Shown here: positions 47,947-57,750 of the stretch, piece by piece
Layout: each line of letters starts with the position of its first letter
How positions within the stretch are numbered: the stretch's first letter is position 1
NCBI GenBank assembly: GCA_021442155.1
Contig: CM038214.1
Coordinates: 22,345,808-22,409,807 of the forward strand
DNA length: 64,000 nucleotides
Reading direction: 5' to 3'
Source of the DNA: Cymbidium sinense
Lineage: Eukaryota > Streptophyta > Magnoliopsida > Asparagales > Orchidaceae
Program-made: the position numbers and the translations under genes
Notes under the pieces: generated by a model
What the model saw: the letters and a program-made list of their open reading frames with translations, nothing else
The model's database searches: none
Told to the model about the DNA's origin: nothing

Positions 47947-47951
47947 ATTTG
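47947..47951. other. Copia target-site duplication, right copy
   Basis: ATTTG directly follows the 3' LTR and matches 39189-39193. The LINE C endonuclease sequence resumes right after it. Confidence 0.92.
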
Positions 47952-48468
47952 AACTGTTAAAGCCAATATCAATCAAATTGCAATCAAGGATCATATTGGA
48001 AAATTCTTTCATTTAATGAATATTAGGAGAGAAACCACTGCTTCATTCAGAAGAGAATAAAATAGTGTTGAAATCCCCACCAACAAACCAATGTTTATTG
48101 ACAGAGGTAGCAAAAGTCCTCAAATTTTCTCAAAGAAGATTTTTACCATATCTATTACAAGATGCATAGATAAAAGAGCGTAAAACACAATAGTCACCAT
48201 AAGATATTTTACCTTTGACAACTTGTTGAAAATCATCAAGAATAGAAACCGGATAAAATTATTCCAAAAACACCAAATTTCATTACTAATATTAGAAAAA
48301 ATTTATTAAAATTGATCATTCTAGCAACATGGCTTTTTTATTTGCATGAATGAGAGGCTCTAAAATAATAAGTAAAGAAATATTATGAATACGACAAAGG
48401 TTTCTAATATGTTTATGAATAGAGAGGATACCAAGCCCTCTGACATTCCAAACAAGAAAATTGAACAT
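47947..48468 (-). pseudogene. LINE C ORF2, endonuclease N-terminal part
   Basis: It begins at the ATG at 48468-48466, product MFNFLVWNVRGLG, the LINE endonuclease start also seen in copies A and B. The GDxN motif WFVGGDFNTILF is near 48055-48090. The coding sequence is cut at 47951 by the Copia insertion and would continue at 39188. Frameshifts occur near 48250 and 48300. The insertion falls shortly after the conserved ILDCNLIDIGF segment, so the endonuclease is physically split. Confidence 0.87.
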
Positions 48469-48499
48469 AAAGAAATAAAAAAGGGGTTAAGAGATGGTT

Positions 48500-50040
48500 A
48501 ATTAAGAGAGGAGAGGGAGGTCACAGCAGATCTAGTGTTTTTGGACAATTTGGGAGGGAAGGTTTTAACATTTTTTTTTCTTTTTAGGATGATAAGTTTG
48601 GAAACCATTTCCTTTTCCCATAGAATAATCATCTGAGAAGGATTTATCAACATTAGTCATAGATTTAGGGGAAACCTCCTATATAGATTTAGTGGAAGTC
48701 TCTTGAATAGAAGTGATTTCTCCTTCTTCCAAGCCATTAGAATTTATTAATGGAAAATGAGTTTCGGGTATAGCAAGCGAGGGAGTGAAAACAAAATTAT
48801 TAAGAAGGCAAATGTGAACATCAAGCCCTTCTTCTTCAATTTAGACAAAACCAAATCTTTTTTGAGAATTTAAATCATCTTGAACTAAAGTAAAGTAAGA
48901 TTTTTTTCAAACTGAATATCATGAGAAACCAAAGCCATATTCTCCATTGAATTTAAATGATGCATAACATTGATATCCTTATTAATATTTTCAATTAAAG
49001 CTTCATTTTTGTCTATCAAAATCAGTAAGGATGCATGGATTGACTTAGAGGAAAAAGAATCGTCATCCAAAAGTTTAGGGAAATTATTATTTCCATATTA
49101 GAAACCTTCAATTGCATAGAAAAAATAAGAGGTAAAATAGCCTTATTAAGAACATTCAATGAATCCTTTTTTTCTAAATTAACTTTTTGATATTTAACAA
49201 TGGTTGACTTAGGGTTAGAAATAATAGTTTTCTTAACAAAAATTTTCTTTTTTAGGTGAGGATGCATAATGAAACATTCAAAATTATCATGCCTGTGGAT
49301 TTTACAATGAGAACAAAAGATAGGGAAAATTTCAAAATCAACTTTTTGCATATAACTATAATTTTTATATCACAACTAAATCCCTTTGCGGGTGTTTATT
49401 GGTAATATCCAATTCAACAAGGATTCTAGCCACAAAAGGTCAAGATTTAATAGTCATTGCCTGATCAATTTTCAACGGCTAACCAAATAAAGCACCCATG
49501 GTAAAGAGGAATTGATGATTAAAGAAATGAATTTCCATATTTGGGAGAGAAATCCAAACCAAAATGATTGGGGATTCTTCCGTAAAATCAAATAGTGGAG
49601 TCCATTTCAGCAACCTCATTTGATTGAAAACAAAATAATATTGATGAGCAAAAACACATGAGCAATCCAAATCATTCATTAACTGAATCAAAATGTGGCG
49701 AGGATTAGTTAAACTAATCGTAAAAGCACCCAAAAGTTTCAGACTATGAAGAAGGTGCCTATGTTTTCCAGATTTGGCCTACGAAGAGTAAACTTTCAAA
49801 CTAAAGTAAATTCAAATGGCTTAGCATGTTTTTTACAATCAGATGAGAGCACATAACCGTAGGCATGGTTTGAAAAGAAGTCAAAACAAGTTCCAGGGAT
49901 TCACCTGAACAACTATCCTTACTAGTGAGGACGTCTTTGAATGATTTTGAAGCAATCAAAGCCAAGGTAGTTGATGTCCTAGTACGATCCATTGGATCCA
50001 TCGATTTCTCCCACAGAATCATTAAGGATGATGCCAAGAT
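48500..50040 (-). pseudogene. LINE C ORF1: DUF4283-like domain and intact CCHC knuckle
   Basis: Pieces in sense order: an N-terminal part (49801-50037) with SFKDVL; a DUF4283-like domain (49479-49733) with NPRHILIQLMNDLD and PIILVWISLPNMEIHF; and a zinc knuckle (about 49276-49317) reading CSHCKIHRHDNFEC, a full CX2CX4HX4C set. A variable tail follows (48885-49070 and onward). ORF1 is the nucleic-acid-binding partner of the ORF2 enzyme in L1-type elements. The knuckle that is truncated in copy B is complete here. Frameshifts between the pieces prevent a single product. Confidence 0.83.
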
Positions 50041-50270
50041 ATGTTATCACTCCAAGTAAAACACAAAGGCCAGCGGCTACCAATTCCAGAAGGAATCCAG
50101 TTAAATCAACCTAAACTATCGTCAAGCAATAGTCAGAATGACCAAAATGAAAGGGGAAAAGGGGAACCACCAGAGCACAAGGTTGAGGCCTCAGGCAATG
50201 GGTGAGTATGGTGCTGTGTGCAAAGGGCAGGAACGTAGTCAACGCGAGTTAATGACTCACGCCTACTAGG

Positions 50271-51150
50271 AATTTAATGTTTAGGTTTACTTTAGGATTT
50301 AGGTTTATTTTTAGGTTTAAGGTTTAGGGTTTAGAAACTTAAACCTAAACCTAAAGTAACTAAAGAAATTTAAAAAAAAAACCCTAAATCTTAAAATCTA
50401 TTAAACCTAAACTTAGGGTTAGGGTTTAAGGATTAGAGTTTAGGACTTTAGGGTTTAGGGTTTTAGGGTTTAGGGTTTATGATTAGGGTTTAGGGTTTAG
50501 GGTTTAGCATTTAGGGTTTATGGTTTAGGGTGTAGGGCTTAGGTTTTAGGTTTAGAGTTTATGGTTAGCTTTTGGGTTTAGGGTTTAGGGTTTAGGATTT
50601 AGGGTTTAGGATTTTTTATAAAATAATTAAGTGAACTCATAGTTTAGGTTTATTTAGTTTAGTTAGTTTATTTTTTATTTATTTTATATTTTTATTTAGT
50701 TTACTTCATTTATTTAAAGTTTATTTATTTTAGTTTCAAGTTTTTATTTTAGTTTATTTTTTTAGTTTAAGTTTACTTTTTAGTTGAGTTTTATTTTTAT
50801 TTTATTTTTTAAGTATAGGTTTTGAGGTTTTTAGGGGTTAGGGTTTTGGGTTTAGGGTTTAGGATTTTAGGGTTTTAGGTTTTGGGCCAGGGTTTAGGGT
50901 TTGGGGCTAGGGTTTAGGGTTTAGAGTTTAAAGTTTAGGGTTTAGTGTTTAGGCTTTAGTGTTTAGGGTTTTAGGGTTTAGGGTTTAGGGTTTGGGTTTT
51001 GGGTTTTAGGTTTTGGGTTTTGGGTTTAGGGTTTAGGGTTAGTTTTAAGGTTTAGGATTTAGTTAGGGTTTTTTATTTTTTTTCAATTTTTTAATTTTAT
51101 AGTTTAGGGTTTAAGGTTTAGGTTTTAGGTTTAGGGTTGTGTTTTTGTGT
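50271..51150 (+). repeat. Degenerate telomere-like satellite, block 9 (last block)
   Basis: TTTAGGG-rich sequence with canonical runs at 50415-50610 and 50830-51065. Variants such as TTTAGTG, TTTTGGG and GGCCAGGGTTTAGGG occur near 50880-51030. An anchor lies at about 50619-50645 (AATTAAGTGAACTCATAG). Another anchor-like string, AAATTAAGTAAACC at 51157-51170, stands right at the junction with the following LTR-like sequence. A short inverted segment (50334-50412) interrupts the array. No gene is visible. Confidence 0.87.
50334..50412 (-). repeat. Inverted piece of the satellite unit (CCCTAAA orientation)
   Basis: Within the otherwise uniform TTTAGGG array this segment reads TAAACCTAAACCTAAAG and AAACCCTAAATC, that is, the opposite orientation. 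Its reverse complement contains TTTCTTTAGTTACTTTAGG, matching the segment that follows the GRP fragment in copy 2 (about 7035-7060) and, less exactly, copies 3 and 4. It is therefore an inverted copy of a specific part of the higher-order unit. Confidence 0.82.
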
Positions 51151-53640
51151 AGGTTAAATTAAGTAAACCTTAAAATAGTAGTTAAGGTTTAATTAGTCAA
51201 TTTTCTTAATTAAGTGCGCAATAAATCCCAAGAAAATCATGGGAGGCAGAGGTCATCCCATTAAATTAATCCACATAATTTGGGATTAATTTCTCCGGTA
51301 ATTAAGCTAATTAATTTAATAATTAAACCTTAATTAAACCTTAATTATTATTCAAAATTAGTTAACATCATTTTTAATTATTTCTCTTCTAAAATACCTT
51401 TAAAATGTGAATTTATTTTCATTTTTTATTTCTCTATAAATTTTTATAATTTTTAGAAGTTTCAGCCATTAAAAATGATTAATTAAGCCAAATTAAAGCC
51501 TAATCCTATTACTGCCATGTGGTGTGTTGACGCGGCATGCTTTCCACATGGTGTCACGGGATTGTATACTTAAAACTTATCCAACTCAGTGCCTACGTGA
51601 CGCGGCGGTGGACACATTTATTTGTTGTCTGATCTAAGATTGGACGGCTACGATAAATCCCACAGCTTAATAGGATTAAATCAGATCGATCTATTGGATT
51701 TAATCATAATTGTCTGTTCTGATCATGCATAACGGACAGTGTCTGATCTAACATCATGTGAGTGAGGGAGAATGGAGTTCATCCACCATTTCTCACTTGA
51801 TCCGAGCTTACTTGAGATTGGATCAACTCCCAAAGGATCTCACAGCTTCATAGCATCGATTAAAGGGGATCCAACAGCCAAGATCACACCAGATGCAAGT
51901 TTTCTTCAAAAATCTCCAACCCAATTTTAGCTAAGGATCAGTTTTAGAATCCTACCTCACCGAAGATCAAGACCGATGGCTCAAACAATTGAAGAAGCTT
52001 CATCTAGTAAAGATGAAGCCCTGTTGAGCAATAATTGGATCAATTCCTTGACGTTCGCTTGGAAGGTCATGAACTAATGATTTGGAGCTCAGCTTTGATC
52101 GAAGTCCCACCTCCAGTGCTCGAGAAGCTTGGGAGATGATTCATTCTTGCTCAATGAGGCCTAGAGAAGGTGCGAGCAAAGTTAATTTGAGTTTAGAGAA
52201 ATGAGGAAGTTAGGTCAGAAATGGGAGTGTCATATTTCGAGATTGACAGGAATGGCATTTTTTGATCGAGGAATGAGCTTGGAAGCTTAAGGATTGGATT
52301 TAACTGATCATCTTGGGTAAGGCGAGGAAATTATTTTTTGTGTGTGTTTGAGTGGAAACGAGGGTGTATAACCCCCTTTCATCTTGATCGAACGGTAGGA
52401 TCGGGTTTGGCTTCTAGTGGCCATCCGACCATCTCAAGGAGTCATAGGTGGAATGGAGGAAGTGAGCTGGCTTGGCTTGGTTAGTTAAAGGTGTGGAGGT
52501 GGCTTCCAAGAAGGAATCATGGGTGTCCTATGGGTTTTAAATGTTGTAATGGGGAGGGTGTGGTGATTTTACCTCCCATGGGTCATGGCCCAACCACCCT
52601 TGGTAAGGTTGGCTAGTGTCAGGTGGACCATTGGAAGATTACCAAGTGGCCAAGGAATGGGTGATTTGTCCCATGTGATTCCCTTAACCCAAGGGTAGAA
52701 TGATCATTTGGCATTGGATTTGATTTGGGTAGATTTGAAATGATCCAAAAGTGGGTTAGCCAAAATTTCAAACAATTAGAGTTGATAAGGTTAGGTTTGG
52801 GATCGATATTTGAATTTAATTGCAATTGGCTTGGGTTCAAATGGGTTTTGGTTCATTTGTACAGCTCAAGTCAAAAGGGTTAAGTTGGGTTTGACTTGGG
52901 TTGATTTTGGTTTTGCTTGATGATTGTAGAATTCATTTATATTTATGAATATGATCGAAGGTATGATTGATTCATGAGAAAATCAATTAAATTTGGGTTT
53001 TGGAATGAAGGAATTTGGCTAAGTCCATCGAGTTGGGTCATGTGGCTTAGGTTTGGATTTTGATTTGGTTTGATTTAATTTTGATGATTTAAATGTATAT
53101 TTCATTTAAATTTGTTAAAATAATTGAAATACTTTTTGAAAATCAATTTGACTTGATTTGGATTAAGATTTGGCTAATTTGGTCATATCTTAGGAAGGTT
53201 TTGATTTAATTTGATTTAGTTGATTTAGTTTTATTCATTTGAAGTAGATTTGATTTCTATTTAGTAAGATGATTGAAGATAAATTTATTATGGAAAATCA
53301 ATTTATTTTGGATTGATTTGGATTATGATTTGGCTAAGTCCATAAGATAGGTCATATGGGAAGGGTTTCAAGTTTGGATTTGATCATGGGCTTCCATCAT
53401 TTGATTTTGGAATTTGAGTTTGGATTTGAATTTGAATTTGATGTTTGAATTAAACTTGAGATTTGGTTTGAGAAGGTGAACTTGGATTGGATTTGGGTTG
53501 TGGGGTAGTGGATTATCCTAATTTGGGGCATAACCTAATCCTATGGTTAACCCTTCTAAGTTTTTAGGCTTAGGTTAAATGTTTACATAATTATTTGAAG
53601 TATCTTATGACAAGGGAACTCTTAGAGTCTATAAGGCTCT
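51151..53640 (+). repeat. LTR-like arm, forward orientation (probable Tat-type LTR)
   Basis: A complex non-coding sequence beginning where the telomere-like array ends. It is AT-rich at the left, has a less AT-rich centre (51530-52620), and ends in TTTGATTTGG-rich subrepeats (52925-53340). It is homologous, in inverted orientation, to about 59100-62700. Matching pairs include 51631-51654 with 62404-62434, 51994-52029 with 62041-62072, and 53540-53635 with about 59105-59210. Its position before the Gypsy polyprotein remnant and its length of about 2.5 kb fit a 5' LTR plus leader of a Tat-type element. I could not fix exact ends or a primer binding site. No gene is visible. Confidence 0.65.
52925..53345 (+). 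repeat. About 155-165-bp tandem subrepeats in the forward LTR-like arm
   Basis: Three diverged units share the order TTCATTT...GATTGA...AAAATCAATT...GATTTGG...TTTGGCTAAGTCCAT...GGTCAT. They begin near 52930, 53085 and 53235. The third ATTTGGCTAAGTCCAT lies near 53330. The same kind of unit, in opposite orientation and with more copies, forms 59300-60070. Confidence 0.65.
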
Positions 53641-54610
53641 TAATTGATGGCAGATTGAATTCACTAAAGTGAAGTCAAAGGCTTTGGTTCCATAGTGTTG
53701 CTTAGAGATAAAATTGGAAGAGAAGTTTAGTTATTAGATTCAGATACATCTTTTAACTCTTTGCTTGGGAGAATATGGATGCATTAGAATAACATAGTTC
53801 CATCTTCTCTACATCTATGTATGATCTTTGTGAGAGGTGGGATCGTCTACCATGTCAAAGGAGATCTGATGCCATTTATAGTTGAAGTTGATATATGAGG
53901 ATGATTAAATGTCTATTCTTGTGAACTTGGCCAAAGTTTAAAAATAAAGAAAATGAAAAAGAAAAAAAAAGAGAAAAAGAAAAAGAAAATAAAAGAGAAA
54001 ATGAAAAATGAAAATAAAATGGAGCGGATATAGACTTAGAAGAGGAAGTGGTGCTTGACATTTGATTCCACCCATAGTTCGTTACTCCATTTGAATATAT
54101 GGGTAGAATGACTGATTTGGTGAGAGGAAGATGAATTGAGGTAGTTAGGGGTGGAAAACCTTATTGTGCCCATCCAATGAAGATATGTCCCTTAAGTACA
54201 CTTGCTATCCATATAGACATAGAATCTAGTTCATAAGATGAGTCTTATATGATGAGCACACTAGCCAACACTTCTCAGGAGTAGATTCCCTTGGAGGTGA
54301 CACTTGAGCCAGATAGCGATGAGGACCTGGCTCAAAAGCAAAACATCTTGTATCTAAGTCTATGGAGAAATAGTTAGGCATCGGTTGGGAACCTTAGCTC
54401 TAACCCCACATTCCTCTCAACACGAGGGTTTGGTAGTTAAGAGGAAATATGTCATCCACATATGTGAAGACTCAGAGGTTCTTTTGGAAGCATCATCCTT
54501 AAGTCAAGAGTTGACATAGAACTTGGATGATTCATATAAAGATTTAATAAATTACCTTTGATTGGTACTTGCCTTGTGTTCATAATTTAGCAAAGAAAGG
54601 GTTAAAATAG
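53641..54610 (+). other. Decayed Gypsy leader/Gag region
   Basis: This lies between the forward LTR-like arm and the polyprotein remnant. No frame over 65 codons is open, and no zinc knuckle or capsid motif is recognisable. Short open stretches near 54230-54350 read as acidic peptide in one frame (LEPDSDEDLAQ). By position it should hold Gag and the start of the polyprotein, but the sequence itself does not prove this. Confidence 0.45.
53938..54024 (+). repeat. Purine (A/G) low-complexity tract
   Basis: About 85 bases almost purely A and G (with a few T), built from GAAAA, AGAAAA and AAAGAG. The opposite strand would read as a Ser/Phe-rich frame, which is a composition effect. Tracts like this are common in leaders of large Gypsy elements. 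Confidence 0.85.
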
Positions 54611-54922
54611 TTGGTCAAAGCAGAAAAGAAAGAGAAAATATGTAAGAATAAATGCAAAAGCTCTCAATCAAGATTGGGACTAGGATTTAGTATAGTGGGT
54701 CTAGTCAATGATGACGATTACAACTTAGTCATCACCAATCATTTGGAATCTGATAGGTTCTTTCAAAATCACATTAACTCATATGAGGAGGTGTTCTTAG
54801 AAAATTCATATGATTCAGATGATTTTGAATACATAGATGTACCAATAGAGTTCAAAGAAGAGGTCAAGTCAACCATCAAGAAAATCAACAGAGCTGAAAG
54901 GTCCACACTCGACATACACTAG
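54611..54922 (+). pseudogene. Gypsy polyprotein piece upstream of reverse transcriptase
   Basis: A 103-codon open frame, Lys-rich at the start (KKEKICKNKCK) and acidic at the end (SYDSDDFEYIDVPIEF). In Tat-type elements a variable acidic region of this sort lies between protease and reverse transcriptase. I see no catalytic motif. The assignment rests on its position 160 bp before recognisable reverse transcriptase, on the same strand. Confidence 0.5.
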
Positions 54923-55084
54923 TTTTTTATTGAATGAGGTGAAACCAATGACTTAGTTAGACTATTAGCAGTTAAAAGTTTGCATGGAGTTATGAAGAGA
55001 TGCATAGATTAGCTCTTGACATAATGATCCATATTCTAGCAAAGCTCGCTAATCCATCAAGAAGCTCTAGGGCATATAATTAGA

Positions 55085-55590
55085 CATGAAGAATGGGTCA
55101 TTTGAAGTCAAGAAATTGATCAATATTGGCTTCATTGAAGAAAATTACTACACGGTTAGCTAGCATCATCTAGTTAAGAAAAAATAGCCAAATTAGCATA
55201 TGCATTGGTTTTAAGGATTTAAATAAGGCATGTCTAAAAGATGAATTTCTACTACCAATCCCGGAGTTGATGGTGGATATTGTCTCATCTCATGCAGTCT
55301 TCTCTTTCATAGATGGCTCATCTAGATATAAGCAAATAAAGATGGTTACTAAAGATGAAAGAAACACTGCTTTTAGAACCCCAATCGAAATCTATTGCTA
55401 TAAGATCATGCTTTTTAGCCTTAGAAATGTCGTTGCTTCATACCAGTGGGCTATGACTCAAATCTTTGATGAACTCATTCATCATCAAGCTAAGTGCTAT
55501 GCTGATCACCTCGTAGTCAAGAGTAGAGAAAAGGAATACCATCTCTTTGACTTAAGAGTAATTTTCAAACAATTAAGATAATTTAATCTC
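55085..55590 (+). pseudogene. Gypsy (Tat-like) reverse transcriptase remnant
   Basis: It starts with a VKKLINIGFIEE segment (about 55108-55143), typical of the entry to Ty3/Gypsy reverse transcriptase. From 55205 the frame reads FKDLNKACLKDEF, then FSFIDGSSRYKQI (motif A, with the catalytic Asp), AFRTPIEIYCYKIM and YQWAMTQIFDEL. Motif C at 55498-55527 reads CYADHLVVKS: the second catalytic Asp of the YVDD-type motif is replaced by His. A stop near 55186 and a frameshift before 55205 also break the chain. It should not be able to polymerise DNA. Confidence 0.85.
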
Positions 55591-56330
55591 AAAATGAACC
55601 ACCTGAAGTGTTCACTCGGAGTAACTTCAAGGAAATTCCTTGGGTTTATTGTCCGACACTAGAGAATCAAAATTGATCCGAAGAAGATCAAGGAGATATA
55701 AGAAATGCCACCCACAAAGTTTAAGTCAACTGAGATCATTCAAGGCTTGTGTCATCTAAGATGCTTTATATCCAACCTATCAAGAAGATGTCACCATTCC
55801 GACAGAAGGATGCCAAGTTCAAGTTGGATGATAAGTGTGAGCATGCCTTTTCAAAACATTACTACCAATTCTGTTCTAGCATATCTAGGCAAGCCTCTCA
55901 TACTTTACACTATTACGTTAGATGACTCCATTGGTGCTTTGTTGGCCCAAGCCAATGACAAATGGATGGAAAATGCACTCTACTACCTCAGCCATCATCT
56001 AATCCCTGCTGAAGCTAATTATCCATTGAGAAGCATTACCTAATTTTCATCTTTGCATCCCAAATGCTATAGTACTACATTCTTCCTCATAAGGTGAACT
56101 TAATCTCTAAAATCAATCCACTACAGTATTTCATGACATGGATGACACTATCCACATGGTTAGCACGATGGTCCATGATCCTCTCGTAGTTTAACATTAC
56201 CTTCATACCCCACTGCGCGGTGAAAGGATAAGTGCCAGTGGATTTCCTAGCAGCACACGCACTTCCTGCTGACTCTTTGCTTAGTGATGATCTCCGTGAT
56301 GAACATATCATGAACTTAGGGGACACTAGC
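55591..56330 (+). pseudogene. Gypsy RNase H remnant (first RNase H)
   Basis: After reverse transcriptase a short connection segment (SLGVTSRKFLGFIV near 55615-55655) gives way to a frame containing LDDSIGALLAQANDKW and ALYYLSHHLIPAEANYPL (about 55915-56030), the usual Gypsy RNase H core. Downstream, LARWSMILS and ALPADSLLSDDLRDEH (about 56150-56310), with stops between, are a tether segment typical of Tat-type polyproteins. A second RNase H-like domain follows. Confidence 0.8.
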
Positions 56331-56334
56331 ATTC

Positions 56335-56770
56335 ACTACTGGGAGATTTACTTTGATGGTGTGGCTTCCTCTCAAAGAGGAGCATAATCACAATCTACTA
56401 TTCCATGAAAAATAGGGGTAGAAATAGTTCTCTTAACTCTGGACCGCAATGTGATGAGATTATCATATCATTTGTCCAATCCTTGCACCAACAATGAAGT
56501 TGAATATGAGGCACTAATTGCCAGTCTGGAGTTAGCCCTTACTCTACGCATCTAGAATATCAACATATTTAAGGATTCTCAACTAGTTATCAACCAAATC
56601 ATTGGGTCCTATAAGGTTATAAAGCCTAAGCTCCATGGCTACCATAAGTACACCATGGAGTTGTTGGCCCAAATCCCAAAGGTTACCATTTATAAGATTC
56701 CTTGAGGAGAGAACGTCAAAGCATATGCTTTAGCCAAGCTTACCAAGGAGTTGGCATGTTGAAGATGAGT
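56335..56770 (+). pseudogene. Gypsy second (archaeal-type) RNase H remnant
   Basis: WEIYFDGVASS (about 56341-56375) carries the first catalytic Asp, NNEVEYEALIASLELAL (about 56490-56540) the Glu, FKDSQLVINQIIGS (about 56570-56610) the second Asp, and ENVKAYALAKLTKEL (about 56708-56755) the final region, where Tyr stands in place of the usual Asp (family form ADALA). A second RNase H after the ordinary one is the hallmark of the Tat lineage of Ty3/Gypsy elements. Stops near 56385, 56400 and 56704 break it. Confidence 0.82.
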
Positions 56771-57059
56771 CCATATCAATAAAGGTCCAAAATAGACAAG
56801 TCGACCTTTATTGATTGAAATCATCAAAAGTACTCTCTTGAAGGGTTGCCATTGCCAAAAAGGTTGAGTTAGATTGGAGACAACCATTCATGGGTTACCT
56901 AAATAAAGGCAAACTACCTTAAGAAAAGTCTCAAGCCCATCAGAAGAAGCAAAGTGTACTTTCCTACACTCTCGTGGATGGTGTCTTGTATCGACGATCT
57001 TTCTATCATATGTGGTTACATTGTTTATACAAGCACAAAGACCATAAGATCATGACCAA

Positions 57060-57750
57060 GGGTCATTGATTCATCTTAGCTTCTACTGACTACTTTTCTA
57101 AATGGGGGAAGGTGATTCTACTCAAAGAGGTCACATCTCAGCATATATTGGAGATATTCTACCATTAATTACCCGAGGGTAAATGACTTAGCAAAGCGTT
57201 CAACAAAACTCTAGTGATTAGGTGGACACTCGACAACAACAAGAGACAATGGCATGAGCATTTAGTTGATTCCTTGTGGACCTACCGCACGACATATAGA
57301 ACTCTAACTCAATATACTAATTTTTCCTTAGTGTATGGGTCTGAAGCTATTCTACCATTAGAAGTCCAACTCCCACCACTATGAATATATGTGGGTAGCA
57401 AGATCACAACAGAATAGAATGCAAAGTTATGGTTAGAATAGCTCGAAGGTTTGGAGGAGAGATGCCTATGGGCATGCCAAAACCTTGAGTTGTACAAAGC
57501 TAAAATGATTCAAGCTCACAACAAGTTGGTTTACCTAGAGCTTTTTGAGTAGGAGAGCTTATTTTAGTTCGAGGGAGATAGATTGTTACCCATCGTAAGA
57601 TGGGAGGCAAGTTTAAACCCACTTGGGAAGGCCCTTTTGCCATAGAGAAGGCCTACCAAGGAGAATCTTATCAATTTATTAATCATGAGGGAGAGCACCC
57701 AATGCTTCCAATCAATGGGCTCTACTTAAAGAAATATTATAACTTATTTC
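57060..57750 (+). pseudogene. Gypsy integrase remnant with internal deletion
   Basis: STDYFSKWGKVILLKEVTS (about 57084-57140) is the start of the integrase core with its first catalytic Asp. The middle of the core, with the second Asp, is missing. The sequence then resumes near 57185 with SKAFNKTLVIRW and SLWTYRTTYRT (about 57275-57303), then SLVYGSEAILPLEVQLP. The C-terminal end (57600-57740) reads GGKFKPTWEGPFAIEKAYQG and INGLYLKKYY, the usual polyprotein terminus in Tat-type elements, with no chromodomain. About 100 residues of the core seem lost. Confidence 0.85.

Larger units (their letters stand above)
33588..50270 (-). mobile_element. L1-type LINE copy C, split by a Copia insertion
   Basis: This minus-strand LINE is the same family as A and B. 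Its 3' part is 33588-39193 and its 5' part 47947-50270, separated by the 8.75-kb Copia element. Removing the insertion and one copy of the ATTTG duplication gives a LINE of about 7.9 kb collinear with B: the sequence around 39150-39193 continues at 47952 exactly as B does at about 29320-29380. The 3' end lies within 20 bp of GRP copy 5. The right end at about 50270 meets TTTAGG derivatives. ORF1, ORF2 and the 2-kb 3' region are all present and all mutated. Confidence 0.92.

Noticed and set aside
23855..50270. LINEs B and C as halves of one segmental duplication
   Set aside because: Their outer flanks differ (B: AGGGGTTTGGGTTTAGGG on the right; C: ACTAGGAATTTAATG), so independent insertion is more likely.
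53876..54061. Ser/Phe-rich frame on the minus strand
   Set aside because: It is a translation of the A/G low-complexity tract and not a gene.
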